Positions 6,891 to 16,185 are shown, numbered from the stretch's first letter. The stretch is DNA of 64,000 bases from Streptomyces chryseus (GCF_014650755.1 NZ_BMVO01000011.1:124001-188000); one strand, 5' to 3'. A program made the numbers and translations. The notes: generated by a model not told the origin, from the sequence alone.

Positions 6891-8582
6891 CTAGAAGCCG
6901 CGCGTCCGTTTGGCCGCGCGGCGGCTCGCGCCACGGCCCGCCCCCGGCGTCTTGAGGAACAGCCGGGAGATCTCGCCCCCCAGGTTCACCCCGATGGCGA
7001 TGGCCAGCGACAGCGCCGCCGCCGTCGACAGCGAGGCGAGCCCCTGGTTCAGGTCGTTCTGCGCGATGCCGAGCAGTCCGAAGTACGTCGAGGAACCGGG
7101 CAGCAGCGGCCCGATCGCCGCCGTGACGTACGGCAGCGCCGACGCGTACTGGTAGCGCGAGAACAGCTGCCCGAAGAGGCCCACCAGACCGGCCGCGACA
7201 GCCGTGGAGGCCACCGCGGAGATCTCGCCGACGTCGTGCATGGCGCCGTACACGATCCACGCCACCCCGCCGTTCAGCGTCACCATCAGCACGGTGTTGC
7301 GCTGCTGCTGGAGCAGGATCGCGAACGCGAAACACAGCAGCATCGACGCGAGGATCTGCGTCACCGGCCGCTCGACGGTCTCCAGCGCGGTGGCCGCGTG
7401 CAGCTCGGCGTCCAGCTGCACCCCGAGATAGAGCACGACCAGCACGCCGATGACGATGGCGATGAAGAAGTACATGACTTCGAGCAGCCGCGCCGACGCG
7501 GTGATGTAGTAACCGGTCAGCCCGTCCTGCACGCCCGCGACCAGGGCCCGCCCCGGCAGCAGGGCGAACAGTCCACCGGTGATCACGGCGGATGGCCGCA
7601 CGTCCCACATCGTCGTCGTGGGCGCCAGCGTGAGCGCGACGCCCATCGCGGCGGGCGGCATCGCCGCCACCAGGAACTGGTAGAACTCCGGCAGCCCGCG
7701 CCCCGCGCACAGCCAGGCCAGCCGGTCGCCGAGCATCGCGCCGACGGCGGCCGCCAGGAACACCACCGGCCCACCGCCGACCAGCACGGAGGCCGCACCG
7801 GCCAGCAGCCCGCTGGACGCCGTCAGCGCCCAGCCGGGGTACGGGTGGCGGTTGCGGCGTATCTCGGCGAGGGTGCGGTACGCCTCCTCCAGCGTGACGT
7901 CGGTGTCCGGCGAGGTGATGTCGTCGATGAGGTGGTAGACCGCCGCCAGGCGGGTGTAGTCGGTGCCCCGGCGGCGTACGGTCCTGCTCGCCGTGACCGG
8001 GTCCTCCACCAGCGAGGGCTGGTACGAGATCGACAGCAGCGTGAAGGTGACGTTCGGCTCGCACCGGTCGAGCCCGTACGCCCGGCTCACGCCGAACATC
8101 GCCGCCTCGACGTCCTCGGCCCCCTCGCCGCCCGCGAGCAGCAGCTCGCCGATGCGCAGCGTCAGGTCCAGCACGCGCGGCACGGCGGGCCCCGCCTCGT
8201 CGTGGCGCTGCACCGGCTCCGGCACCGGCCGGTCGCCCACCGGCATCCGCAGCAGCGTGCGCATCCGGTCCTGCCAGGGCGCCTCCTTCGTCAGCCGGAC
8301 CATGGGCATCCCCTGGGCCGGGGTGAAGGCGGGCGGCGCGTTGCGGGCGCTGTAGGTGCTGGGGGTGTCGAAGCCCGACACCTCCGGCGGAATGGGGTAC
8401 TCGCCGGTGGTCAGCCCCTCCGGAACGGCGAACTCCGAGGTCGGGCTGTCCTCCTCGGGCGGTTCCGGCTGCTCCACGCCGGCCGGCGGGGTGAAGGCGC
8501 TGCGCGCCTCGTCCGACTGCGGCTTGCGGTCCTCGGGGCCCTCACTGTCGGCCCCGCTGCCGCCGCGCTTCGGCTCCGCCAC
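6891..8582 (-). CDS. Threonine/serine exporter family protein (ThrE-like)
   Basis: A putative amino-acid exporter of 563 aa. A disordered, acidic and Pro-rich N-terminus of about 150 residues precedes the ThrE (DUF1212) domain, which begins around VLDLTLRIGELLLAGGEGAEDVE, and then about ten transmembrane helices of the N- and C-terminal ThrE halves. The start is uncertain. GTG 8582 (AEPKRGG) has GAGG a few nt upstream and is preferred; an in-frame ATG at 8690 would add 36 residues overlapping the ppa terminator hairpin. Known relatives export threonine and serine. It lies downstream of ppa on the same strand but is separated by a strong terminator. Confidence 0.85.
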   Translation of the reverse strand: MAEPKRGGSGADSEGPEDRKPQSDEARSAFTPPAGVEQPEPPEEDSPTSEFAVPEGLTTGEYPIPPEVSGFDTPSTYSARNAPPAFTPAQGMPMVRLTKEAPWQDRMRTLLRMPVGDRPVPEPVQRHDEAGPAVPRVLDLTLRIGELLLAGGEGAEDVEAAMFGVSRAYGLDRCEPNVTFTLLSISYQPSLVEDPVTASRTVRRRGTDYTRLAAVYHLIDDITSPDTDVTLEEAYRTLAEIRRNRHPYPGWALTASSGLLAGAASVLVGGGPVVFLAAAVGAMLGDRLAWLCAGRGLPEFYQFLVAAMPPAAMGVALTLAPTTTMWDVRPSAVITGGLFALLPGRALVAGVQDGLTGYYITASARLLEVMYFFIAIVIGVLVVLYLGVQLDAELHAATALETVERPVTQILASMLLCFAFAILLQQQRNTVLMVTLNGGVAWIVYGAMHDVGEISAVASTAVAAGLVGLFGQLFSRYQYASALPYVTAAIGPLLPGSSTYFGLLGIAQNDLNQGLASLSTAAALSLAIAIGVNLGGEISRLFLKTPGAGRGASRRAAKRTRGF

Positions 8583-8691
8583 TGCCTGCCTCGCTTCGCT
8601 TCCTTGATCCAGTACGTCCGTATGCCCAAGCCGTGGCCAGACATGCCCAGTATGCGGACGGACACCTTCCCCTTGCGCGCCGCCCAACACG

Positions 8692-8731
8692 CGGCGGGCG
8701 GCGCACCCCCATTGGGGTGCACCGCCCGCCG
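8692..8731 (-). terminator. Terminator after ppa
   Basis: CGGCGGGCGG and GCACCCC (8692-8709, one unpaired C) face GGGGTGC and CCGCCCGCCG (8714-8731) around a CATT loop: 17 paired bases with one mismatch. It lies 30 nt beyond the ppa stop on the minus strand. Confidence 0.75.
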
Positions 8732-8760
8732 TGATGTCAGAACGGAGCCGAGGGGGCTCG

Positions 8761-9255
8761 TCAGTGGCTGCCGCCCTGCGCCTGGAGGCGCTTGTACGAG
8801 GCCTCGACCTCGGCCTCGGCCTCGGTGCGGCCGACCCAGTCGGCGCCCTCGACGGACTTGCCGGGCTCCAGGTCCTTGTAGACCTCGAAGAAGTGCTGGA
8901 TCTCCAGGCGGTCGAACTCCGACACGTGGTGGATGTCGCGCAGGTGCTCCACGCGCGGGTCCGAAGCCGGGACGCACAGCAGCTTGTCGTCGCCGCCGGC
9001 CTCGTCGGTCATCCGGAACATGCCGATCGCGCGGCACTTGATGACACAGCCGGGGAAGGTGGGCTCGTCGAGCAGTACGAGCGCGTCCAGCGGGTCGCCG
9101 TCCTCGCCGAGGGTGTTCTCGACGAAGCCGTAGTCCGCCGGGTAGCTCGTGGAAGTGAAGAGTCGACGGTCCAGGCGGATCCGGCCGGTCTCGTGGTCCA
9201 CCTCGTACTTGTTCCGCGAACCCTTCGGAATCTCGATGGTGACGTCGAACTCCAC
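8761..9255 (-). CDS. ppa: Inorganic pyrophosphatase, family I
   Basis: A cytosolic Mg-dependent enzyme hydrolysing pyrophosphate to two phosphates, driving biosynthetic reactions forward. It is 164 aa, normal for bacterial family I. The active-site signature DGDPLD occupies residues 52-57, and the N-terminal stretch EFDVTIEIPKGSRNKYE is characteristic. The start is taken as GTG 9255 (VEFDVT), with GGAGGAA 5-6 nt upstream; an ATG at 9270 is in frame but lies within that ribosome site. It is divergent from the PBP4-type gene. Confidence 0.96.
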   Translation of the reverse strand: MEFDVTIEIPKGSRNKYEVDHETGRIRLDRRLFTSTSYPADYGFVENTLGEDGDPLDALVLLDEPTFPGCVIKCRAIGMFRMTDEAGGDDKLLCVPASDPRVEHLRDIHHVSEFDRLEIQHFFEVYKDLEPGKSVEGADWVGRTEAEAEVEASYKRLQAQGGSH

Positions 9256-9432
9256 GGGTGGTTCCTCCATGATCAGCACATACTCCGGGTGGCGCTGCGT
9301 CCTTCCGGGGGCGAGCCCGGACCGTCGGCCGGTTCGGTAGGCCGGACGAGCCGGGGCGTCATGCTCCCGGCAACACGCAGTGGTTAAGTGTCCCTCACGC
9401 AGGTGTGTGATCGCGAAAGGGGCTGGTCCGAG

Positions 9433-10857
9433 GTGCCGGAGCGCAAAACGTGGCAGCTCGCGACGATCGCGGCTGTCGCCGGTCTCGCCCTCTCCGCCGG
9501 GGCGGTGGCCGCGGCAGGCCCCTGGGACTCCGGTCAGCGTAAGGCCGAGCGGGCCTGGGCCGCCTCCCAGGACCGTACGGGTGGCGCACATCACGAGACA
9601 CCGGCGCGCGGCGTCCCCGCGCCCGCCCCCAGCGCGCCCGGCGTGCTCGCCGCGCTCGGCGTGCCCGTACCGCCGCCCGCCGGGAGCGCCCTGGCGGACG
9701 CCCTCGATCCGCTGCTGCGCGACCCCGCGCTGGGTCCGGTGCGCGCCGCGTCCGTGATCGACACCGCCACCGGCGCGCAGGTCTACGGGAAGGGGGAAAC
9801 GGAAGGGATGATTCCGGCCTCCACCATCAAGATCGCGACGTCCGTCGCCGCGCTCTCGGCCCTCGGCCCCGACCACCGCATCCCCACCACCGTCACCGCG
9901 TCCCCCGACGGCGGGCAGGTCGTCCTCGTCGGCGGCGGCGACCCGACGCTGGACCGGGACGGTCTGGCCTCCCTGGCCGACGACACCGCCCGGACGCTGC
10001 GGGACCGCGGCGTGGACGAGGCGGAGCTGAGGTACGACGACACGCTGTACTCGGGACCCGAGCTCCATCCCATCAGCCCCAATGAGAACATCAGCCCCGT
10101 CACCCCGCTGATGATCGAGGAGGGCCGCCTCGACGGCTCCCGCAACGGCACCGCGCCCCGCAGCACCGACCCCGCGGGCGACGCCGCCCGCGCCTTCGCC
10201 GAGATGCTGCGCGAGCGCGGCATCAAGGGGAAGGGCGACCCCGCGCCCGGCAAGGGCCCCGGCAACGCCGAACCGGTCGCCAGAGTCCTGTCCGCGCCGC
10301 TGTCCGCCCTCGTCGAGCGCACCCTCACCCACAGCGACAACGACATCGCCGAGGCGCTCGCCCGCCAGACCGCGCTCGCCTCCGGCGAACCGGCCGGCTT
10401 CGAGGGCGCGGGCAAGGCCGTCGCGTCCCGGCTGAAGGAACTCGACCTGCCGCTGTCCGGCGCCCGCTTCGCCGACGGCAGCGGCCTCGACCGCGACGAC
10501 CGCATGTCCGCCGCCCTGCTCTCCGGCCTCCTCGCCCGCGCCGCCGACCCCGCCCGCCCCGCACTGCGGCCCGTCCTGACCGGCCTGCCGGTGGCCGGAT
10601 TCAGCGGCACCCTGAAGACCCGGTACGCCGAGGACTCGGCCGGCACCGGCATGGTCCGGGCCAAGACCGGCACCCTCAGGGGCGTGAACACGCTGGCCGG
10701 AACCGTCGTCGACGCCGACGGCCGGCTCCTGTCGTTCGCCTTCCTCACCTCCGGCGCCCCCGGCCCCGACGCCGCCCAGTCGGCCCTCGACCGGCTGGCC
10801 TCCACGATCGCCAACTGCGGCTGCGAACCCTCCACCGGGCGGCCCGGCCGCAGCTGA
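9433..10857 (+). CDS. dacB: D-alanyl-D-alanine carboxypeptidase/endopeptidase, PBP4 type (peptidase S13)
   Basis: A periplasmic-side peptidoglycan hydrolase removing terminal D-Ala or cleaving cross-links. It has 474 aa from GTG 9433. A signal peptide or anchor (IAAVAGLALSAGAVAAAG) is followed by a Pro/Ala-rich linker and the S13 domain. The three penicillin-binding motifs are present: SxxK at Ser130-Lys133 (STIK), SxN at Ser301-Asn303 (SDN) and KTG at 411-413. The large S13-specific insertion between motifs 1 and 2 is retained. The start codon has a weak AAAGG upstream; an ATG-like start at 9388 would extend it by 15 residues. A second S13 gene occurs at 48585-50252. Confidence 0.93.
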   Translation: MPERKTWQLATIAAVAGLALSAGAVAAAGPWDSGQRKAERAWAASQDRTGGAHHETPARGVPAPAPSAPGVLAALGVPVPPPAGSALADALDPLLRDPALGPVRAASVIDTATGAQVYGKGETEGMIPASTIKIATSVAALSALGPDHRIPTTVTASPDGGQVVLVGGGDPTLDRDGLASLADDTARTLRDRGVDEAELRYDDTLYSGPELHPISPNENISPVTPLMIEEGRLDGSRNGTAPRSTDPAGDAARAFAEMLRERGIKGKGDPAPGKGPGNAEPVARVLSAPLSALVERTLTHSDNDIAEALARQTALASGEPAGFEGAGKAVASRLKELDLPLSGARFADGSGLDRDDRMSAALLSGLLARAADPARPALRPVLTGLPVAGFSGTLKTRYAEDSAGTGMVRAKTGTLRGVNTLAGTVVDADGRLLSFAFLTSGAPGPDAAQSALDRLASTIANCGCEPSTGRPGRS

Positions 10858-10933
10858 ACCCCGAGGAAGTTCAGGGGTACGGGTGGCGGACAACACCTCA
10901 CCGCGCGCCGCTTCGACAACGTACGGTTGACGC

Positions 10934-12064
10934 ATGACGAGCATCGGTGGTGCGGAGATGGTCGACTGGAACCTCGCGGTGGCGACCGCGACCCGACTGG
11001 TGAGGCCGGGTCCCGACGTGAGCCGGGACGAGGCGCGCGCCGTCGTCGCCGAGCTCCGCCGCCACGCCAAGGCGTCGGAGGAGCACGTCCGCGGCTTCAC
11101 CCGGATGATCCCCGAAGGACACGAGCCACAGGACACCCCGGTCCTCGTCGTCGACCGGGCCGGCTGGATCAGGGCGAACGTCGCCGGGTTCCGGGAAGTC
11201 CTGCGGCCGCTCCTCGACAAGATGCAGGAGCGCAGGGGCTCCGCCCCCGGCGGCGCCGTACTCGGCGCGGTGGGCGGCAAGGTGACCGGCGTCGAGGTGG
11301 GCATGCTGCTGTCCTTCCTCGCCTCACGCGTCCTCGGCCAGTACGAGACCTTCGCCCCGCCCTCGCGCGAACTCCCCGCCGGCACCGGCGGCGGCCGCCT
11401 CCTGCTCGTCGCCCCGAACATCGTCCACGTCGAGCGGGAGCTCGAAGTGGACCCGCACGACTTCCGGCTCTGGGTGTGCCTGCACGAGGAGACGCACCGC
11501 ACGCAGTTCACGGCGGTGCCCTGGCTGCGCGACCACATGGAGGGCGAAATCCAGTCGTTCCTCAGCGAGACCGAGGTCGACCCGATGACCGTCCTGGAAC
11601 GCCTGCGCGAGGCCGCCCAGTCACTGGCCGGCGGCCGCCCCGAGGGCGAGGCGGGCGAGGACGGCGGGCGCAGCCTCGTCGAGATCGTCCAGACCCCTGC
11701 CCAGCGCGAGATCCTGGGCCGGCTGACCGCCGTCATGTCGCTGCTGGAAGGCCACGCCGACTTCGTCATGGACGGCGTCGGGCCCGAGGTCGTGCCGTCC
11801 GTCGCCGAGATCCGCGAGAAGTTCCAGCAGCGCAGGGCGCGCGGCGCCGGCCGCCTGGACCTGGCCCTGCGCAAACTGCTGGGCCTGGACGCCAAGCTCC
11901 GGCAGTACCGTGACGGTGAGCGGTTCGTACGGGCCGTGGTGGAGGAGGCCGGAATGGACGGCTTCAACCGGGTCTGGACCTCCCCGAACACGCTCCCCAC
12001 CAAAGCGGAGATCGCCAAACCGGCGGACTGGGTCGCACGGGTGCACCGCAGGGCCGAGTCCTAG
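10934..12064 (+). CDS. DUF2342 zinc-dependent metalloprotease-like (zincin) protein
   Basis: A 376-aa protein of the actinobacterial DUF2342 family, often annotated as coenzyme F420 biosynthesis-associated or zinc-dependent metalloprotease. The putative zinc site HEETH is at residues 184-188, and a second conserved part, LEGHADFVMDGVG, lies near residue 275 and may supply the third ligand and catalytic framework. No signal peptide is seen, so it should be cytosolic. It lies between dacB and tilS on the same strand, an arrangement seen in other actinobacteria. The true substrate is unknown. Confidence 0.88.
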   Translation: MTSIGGAEMVDWNLAVATATRLVRPGPDVSRDEARAVVAELRRHAKASEEHVRGFTRMIPEGHEPQDTPVLVVDRAGWIRANVAGFREVLRPLLDKMQERRGSAPGGAVLGAVGGKVTGVEVGMLLSFLASRVLGQYETFAPPSRELPAGTGGGRLLLVAPNIVHVERELEVDPHDFRLWVCLHEETHRTQFTAVPWLRDHMEGEIQSFLSETEVDPMTVLERLREAAQSLAGGRPEGEAGEDGGRSLVEIVQTPAQREILGRLTAVMSLLEGHADFVMDGVGPEVVPSVAEIREKFQQRRARGAGRLDLALRKLLGLDAKLRQYRDGERFVRAVVEEAGMDGFNRVWTSPNTLPTKAEIAKPADWVARVHRRAES

Positions 12065-12239
12065 AACGGGTGCGGCCGACGGCAGGACAACGCCCCTCCA
12101 ATCACCCATCCGAGGGACCGTGAGCGCTGGGTAGGCGTGCAATGCTCGGGGAATGGCCCGTCTCTGTCACCATCGACGCACTCTGAGTGACTGGCCTTTC
12201 CTCCCGAGGCACCCCCAACTTCACCGAAGGGCACCGGAC

Positions 12240-13295
12240 ATGGGTCCCCATCCTGCGGTCGCAGCGATACGCCTGGCGGTCCGCCGCGTACTCCACGACG
12301 TACTCACCGATCTCACCGACAACGCCGGCGTCACCCCCCGCGCCACGGCGAACGCCGGGCCGGGCACGGCCCCGCCCATGCCGCCGGCGCCGCTCGTGCT
12401 GGTCGCCTGCTCCGGCGGCGCCGACTCCATGGCGCTCGCCTCCGCCCTCGCCTTCGAAGCGCCCAAGCTCGGCATCCGTGCCGGCGGCGTCACCGTCGAC
12501 CACGGCCTCCAGGCCGGCTCCGATCTCCGGGCCGCCGAGGTCGTCAACCGCCTCACCGCGCTGCGGCTCGACCCCGTCGAGGCCGTCGCGGTGACCGTCG
12601 GCCGTGACGGCGGCCCCGAAGCGGCCGCCCGCGACGCCCGCTACGCCGCCCTGGACGCCGCAGCCGAGCGCCACGGCGCCGCCGCCGTCCTGCTCGGCCA
12701 CACGCGCGACGACCAGGCGGAGACGGTCCTGCTCGGCCTCGCCCGCGGCTCCGGCATCCGTTCGCTGTCCGGCATGGCCGCCGTGACCGGCGCGGGCCGC
12801 TACCGCAGGCCCTTCCTCCAGATCGACCGGCAGACCGCCCGCAAAGCCTGCATGGTGCAGTCGCTGGCCGTCTGGGACGACCCGCACAACACCGACCCCG
12901 CCTACACCCGCTCACGACTGCGCCACGACGGCCTGCCGGCCCTGGAGAAGGCGCTCGGCAAAGGAGTCGTCGAGGCCCTGGCGCGGACGGCCCAGCTCTC
13001 CCGCGACGACGCCGACGCCCTGGACGACTGGGCCGCCGAGGCGGACGCGTCCGTACGCGACGCGACCGGCGAGCTGGAGTGCGCCAAGCTCTACGCCCTG
13101 CCCCCGGCGGTACGCCGCCGCGTCCTGCGCCGGGCGGCCATCTCGGCGGGCTCTCCGCCCGGGTCGCTCTTCGCGCGGCACGTCGAAGAGGTCGACCGCC
13201 TGATCACCGGGTGGCGCGGCCAGGGGGTCATCAACCTCCCCGGCCGGGTAGAGGCGCGGCGGCAGGGTGGCAGACTGGTCATCCGGCAGGGCTGA
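12240..13295 (+). CDS. tilS: tRNA(Ile)-lysidine synthetase
   Basis: This enzyme uses ATP and lysine to convert C34 of the CAU-anticodon tRNA-Ile to lysidine, so that it reads AUA. It has 351 aa; the PP-loop motif SGGADS is at residues 58-63. LLGHTRDDQAETVLLGLARGSG is strongly TilS-like, and the substrate-binding tail AISAGSPPGSLFARHVEEVDRLI follows. ATG 12240 is chosen by homology length; the frame is open upstream to 12153 but that part looks non-coding. It is 29 nt upstream of hpt, a linkage common across bacteria (tilS-hpt-ftsH). Confidence 0.93.
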   Translation: MGPHPAVAAIRLAVRRVLHDVLTDLTDNAGVTPRATANAGPGTAPPMPPAPLVLVACSGGADSMALASALAFEAPKLGIRAGGVTVDHGLQAGSDLRAAEVVNRLTALRLDPVEAVAVTVGRDGGPEAAARDARYAALDAAAERHGAAAVLLGHTRDDQAETVLLGLARGSGIRSLSGMAAVTGAGRYRRPFLQIDRQTARKACMVQSLAVWDDPHNTDPAYTRSRLRHDGLPALEKALGKGVVEALARTAQLSRDDADALDDWAAEADASVRDATGELECAKLYALPPAVRRRVLRRAAISAGSPPGSLFARHVEEVDRLITGWRGQGVINLPGRVEARRQGGRLVIRQG

Positions 13296-13324
13296 TGCGC
13301 TGAAGCACTACGAAAGTGACCCCG

Positions 13325-13879
13325 GTGAACGAGAAGGACATGGGCACCGACCTCAAGTCGGTGCTCATCACCAAGGAAGAAATCGACGCGAAGCTGGCCG
13401 ATCTGGCCGCGAAGATCGATGCGGAGTACGCGGGCAAGGACCTGCTCATCGTGGGTGTCCTCAAGGGCGCCGTCATGGTGATGGCGGACCTGGCACGCGC
13501 GCTCTCCACCCCCGTCACGATGGACTGGATGGCGGTCTCGTCGTACGGCGCGGGCACCCAGTCCTCCGGCGTGGTCCGCATCCTCAAGGACCTCGACACC
13601 GACATCAAGGGCAAGCACGTCCTGATCGTCGAGGACATCATCGACTCGGGTCTGACGCTCTCCTGGCTGCTGTCGAACCTCGGATCGCGTGAGCCGGCGT
13701 CCCTGAACGTCTGCACGCTGCTGCGCAAGCCGGAGGCGGCCAAGGTCCAGCTCGACGTGAAGTGGGTCGGCTTCGACATTCCGAACGAGTTCGTCGTGGG
13801 TTACGGCCTCGACTACGCCGAGAAGTACCGGAACCTGCCGTTCGTCGGCACGCTGGCCCCGCACGTATACGGCGGCTGA
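13325..13879 (+). CDS. hpt: Hypoxanthine phosphoribosyltransferase
   Basis: A purine salvage enzyme forming IMP (and GMP) from hypoxanthine (guanine) and PRPP. It is 184 aa from GTG 13325, with GAAAG 8 nt upstream; GTG 13316 and ATG 13340 are in-frame alternatives. The PRPP-binding loop VLIVEDIIDSGLTL lies near residue 100, and the flexible-loop region MDWMAVSSYGAGTQSSG lies upstream of it. The C-terminus DYAEKYRNLPFVGTL is typical. It sits between tilS and ftsH in a widely conserved trio. Confidence 0.95.
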   Translation: MNEKDMGTDLKSVLITKEEIDAKLADLAAKIDAEYAGKDLLIVGVLKGAVMVMADLARALSTPVTMDWMAVSSYGAGTQSSGVVRILKDLDTDIKGKHVLIVEDIIDSGLTLSWLLSNLGSREPASLNVCTLLRKPEAAKVQLDVKWVGFDIPNEFVVGYGLDYAEKYRNLPFVGTLAPHVYGG

Positions 13880-13902
13880 GCCCGGCACCTGCCGGGAAGC
13901 CG

Positions 13903-13968
13903 CCGGGAACCTGCCGGAGGCCACCGGGAACCTGCCGGAGGCCACCGGGAACCCGCCGGGAACCTCCA
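13903..13968. repeat. Tandem 21-bp repeats downstream of hpt
   Basis: The unit at 13903-13923 recurs exactly at 13924-13944, and degenerate partial copies sharing the CCGGGAAC core follow to about 13968, with a related GCCGGGAA motif just upstream. Units contain complementary CCGG/CCGG stretches, so the transcript can fold and may act as the hpt terminator. It is intergenic. Confidence 0.7.
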
Positions 13969-14092
13969 CCCCCGCCCCGCCGTTGGAGCATGGGAAGGCA
14001 GGTTCGTCAGCCGTCCCCGGCAGTCACGGGTGACAATGCTGGGGTACCGTCCGAAGAACAGTCTTTTTAAACAGCAGCATTTACCTACGGGC

Positions 14093-14127
14093 AGGAGGGA
14101 CGGGGCGACTACCGCCCCGTATGGATG
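14093..14127 (+). promoter_or_regulatory. ftsH translation start region with hairpin between SD and ATG
   Basis: AGGAGG-type Shine-Dalgarno bases (14093-14098) lie 26 nt from ATG 14125, too far for normal initiation. Between them a perfect 7-bp hairpin, CGGGGCG-ACTAC-CGCCCCG (14101-14119), would loop out 19 nt and bring the effective spacing to about 7 nt. No other ribosome site is seen near the start. Confidence 0.55.
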
Positions 14128-16158
14128 GACGTGAAGCGATACTTCCGTGGGCCGGTCATGTGGATCGTGCTGGCCGTCCTCGCCGTGGTCGTGTTGATGC
14201 AGGTTGTCGGCTCGTCCGGCGGCTACAAGACGGTGGACACTGCCGAGGTCGTCCAGGCGATCGACAAGAACCAGGTCAAGCAGGCCAAGCTGACGACCGG
14301 TGACGAACAAGTCATCAAGGTCGAGCTGAAGGACGGCCAGAAGGTCAAGGACAGCAGCAAGATCCAGGCGAGCTACATCGGCGACCAGGGCGTCGCGCTC
14401 GCCAACAAGCTGCAGTCGAAGTTCGACAGCGGGGACATCGACAAGGGCTACACGGTCTCCCCCTCCAAGCAGAATCCGTTCGTCGGGATCCTGCTTTCCC
14501 TGCTCCCCTTCGTCCTGATCGTGGTCGTCTTCCTGTTCCTGATGAATCAGATGCAGGGCGGCGGCTCCCGGGTCATGCAGTTCGGGAAGTCCAAGGCCAA
14601 GCTCATCACCAAGGACACCCCCAAGACGACGTTCGCCGACGTGGCGGGCGCCGACGAGGCGGTCGAGGAGCTCCACGAGATCAAGGAGTTCCTCCAGGAG
14701 CCGGCGAAGTTCCAGGCCGTCGGCGCCAAGATCCCCAAGGGCGTGCTGCTGTACGGCCCGCCCGGTACGGGCAAGACGCTGCTGGCGCGCGCCGTCGCGG
14801 GTGAGGCCGGTGTCCCGTTCTACTCGATCTCCGGTTCCGACTTCGTCGAGATGTTCGTCGGTGTCGGCGCCTCCCGTGTGCGTGACCTCTTCGAGCAGGC
14901 CAAGGCGAACGCTCCGGCGATCGTCTTCGTCGACGAGATCGACGCCGTCGGCCGCCACCGCGGCGCCGGAATGGGCGGCGGTCACGACGAGCGCGAGCAG
15001 ACCCTGAACCAGCTGCTCGTCGAGATGGACGGCTTCGACGTGAAGGGCGGCGTCATCCTGATCGCCGCCACCAACCGGCCGGACATCCTCGACCCGGCGC
15101 TGCTGCGCCCGGGCCGCTTCGACCGGCAGATCGCGGTCGACCGTCCGGACCTGCTGGGCCGCCTCGAGATCCTCAAGGTGCACGCCAAGGGCAAGCCGGT
15201 CACGCCGGAGGTCGACCTGCGGGCCGTCGCCCGCCGTACCCCCGGCTTCACCGGCGCCGACCTGGCGAACGTGCTGAACGAGGCCGCGCTGCTGACCGCC
15301 CGTACGGACAAGAAGCTGGTCGACAACCACTCCTTGGACGAGGCGATCGACCGCGTCGTGGCCGGACCGCAGAAGCGGACCCGGATCATGAGCGAGAAGG
15401 AAAAGAAGATCACCGCGTACCACGAGGGCGGACACGCCCTGGTCGCGGCGGCCTCCCCGAACAGCGACCCGGTGCACAAGGTCACCATCCTGTCCCGCGG
15501 GCGCGCCCTCGGTTACACGATGGTGCTCCCGGACGAGGACAAGTACTCGACCACGCGCAACGAGATGCTGGACCAGCTCGCCTACATGATGGGCGGCCGT
15601 GCGGCCGAGGAACTGGTGTTCCACGACCCGACCACGGGCGCCTCGAACGACATCGAGAAGGCCACCGCCACGGCCCGCGCGATGGTCACGCAGTACGGCA
15701 TGACCGAGCGCCTCGGCGCAATCAAGTTCGGCCAGGACGGCTCCGAGCCGTTCCTCGGCCGTGACATGGGTCACCAGCGCGACTACTCGGAAGAGGTCGC
15801 CGCGCTGGTCGACGAAGAGGTCAAGAAGCTCATCGAGACCGCGCACAACGAGGCGTGGGAGATCCTCGTCGAGAACCGCGACGTCCTCGACAACCTGGTT
15901 CTGGCCCTCCTGGAGAAGGAGACGCTGAACAAGGAGGAGATCGCCGAGATCTTCAGCCCGATCGTGAAGCGTCCGGCCCGCCCCGCGTGGACCGGTTCTT
16001 CCCGCCGTATGCCGTCCACGCGGCCGCCGGTGCTCTCCCCGAAGGAGCTCTCCCTCACCAACGGCGCCACTGCCAACGGTGCGACTCCCGCGGTGACGGC
16101 CGGCCCTGTGGACACCCCGGCCACCGAGGCGGTCCCGGAGGAGCGCCCCGAGAGCTGA
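14125..16158 (+). CDS. ftsH: ATP-dependent zinc metalloprotease FtsH
   Basis: A membrane-anchored AAA protease that degrades misfolded membrane proteins and short-lived regulators. It has 677 aa. Transmembrane segment 1 spans residues 8-28, an extracytoplasmic domain follows, and segment 2 lies at about 119-140. The AAA module has Walker A GPPGTGKT at 211-218, Walker B IVFVDEID and the second region of homology NRPDILDPALLRPGRFDR. The zinc site HEGGH is at 433-437. A Pro/Ser/Thr-rich tail of about 60 residues closes the protein. Start ATG 14125 matches known actinobacterial FtsH N-termini (DVKRYFRGPVMWI). It is followed by a strong terminator before folE. Confidence 0.97.
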   Translation: MDVKRYFRGPVMWIVLAVLAVVVLMQVVGSSGGYKTVDTAEVVQAIDKNQVKQAKLTTGDEQVIKVELKDGQKVKDSSKIQASYIGDQGVALANKLQSKFDSGDIDKGYTVSPSKQNPFVGILLSLLPFVLIVVVFLFLMNQMQGGGSRVMQFGKSKAKLITKDTPKTTFADVAGADEAVEELHEIKEFLQEPAKFQAVGAKIPKGVLLYGPPGTGKTLLARAVAGEAGVPFYSISGSDFVEMFVGVGASRVRDLFEQAKANAPAIVFVDEIDAVGRHRGAGMGGGHDEREQTLNQLLVEMDGFDVKGGVILIAATNRPDILDPALLRPGRFDRQIAVDRPDLLGRLEILKVHAKGKPVTPEVDLRAVARRTPGFTGADLANVLNEAALLTARTDKKLVDNHSLDEAIDRVVAGPQKRTRIMSEKEKKITAYHEGGHALVAAASPNSDPVHKVTILSRGRALGYTMVLPDEDKYSTTRNEMLDQLAYMMGGRAAEELVFHDPTTGASNDIEKATATARAMVTQYGMTERLGAIKFGQDGSEPFLGRDMGHQRDYSEEVAALVDEEVKKLIETAHNEAWEILVENRDVLDNLVLALLEKETLNKEEIAEIFSPIVKRPARPAWTGSSRRMPSTRPPVLSPKELSLTNGATANGATPAVTAGPVDTPATEAVPEERPES

Positions 16159-16162
16159 TCGT

Positions 16163-16185
16163 TTCCGGCCCCCTCGGGGCCGGAA
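16163..16185 (+). terminator. Hairpin immediately after ftsH
   Basis: A perfect 10-bp stem (TTCCGGCCCC with GGGGCCGGAA) and 3-nt loop begins 5 nt after the ftsH stop. There is no T-run directly behind it; it is the first of three consecutive hairpins. Confidence 0.6.

Noticed and set aside
8761..12018. A minus-strand open frame of over 1000 codons spanning ppa, dacB and the DUF2342 gene
   Set aside because: Only its last 164 codons (ppa) match a family; the rest is antisense to recognised genes and reads as low-complexity Gly/Arg/Ser.
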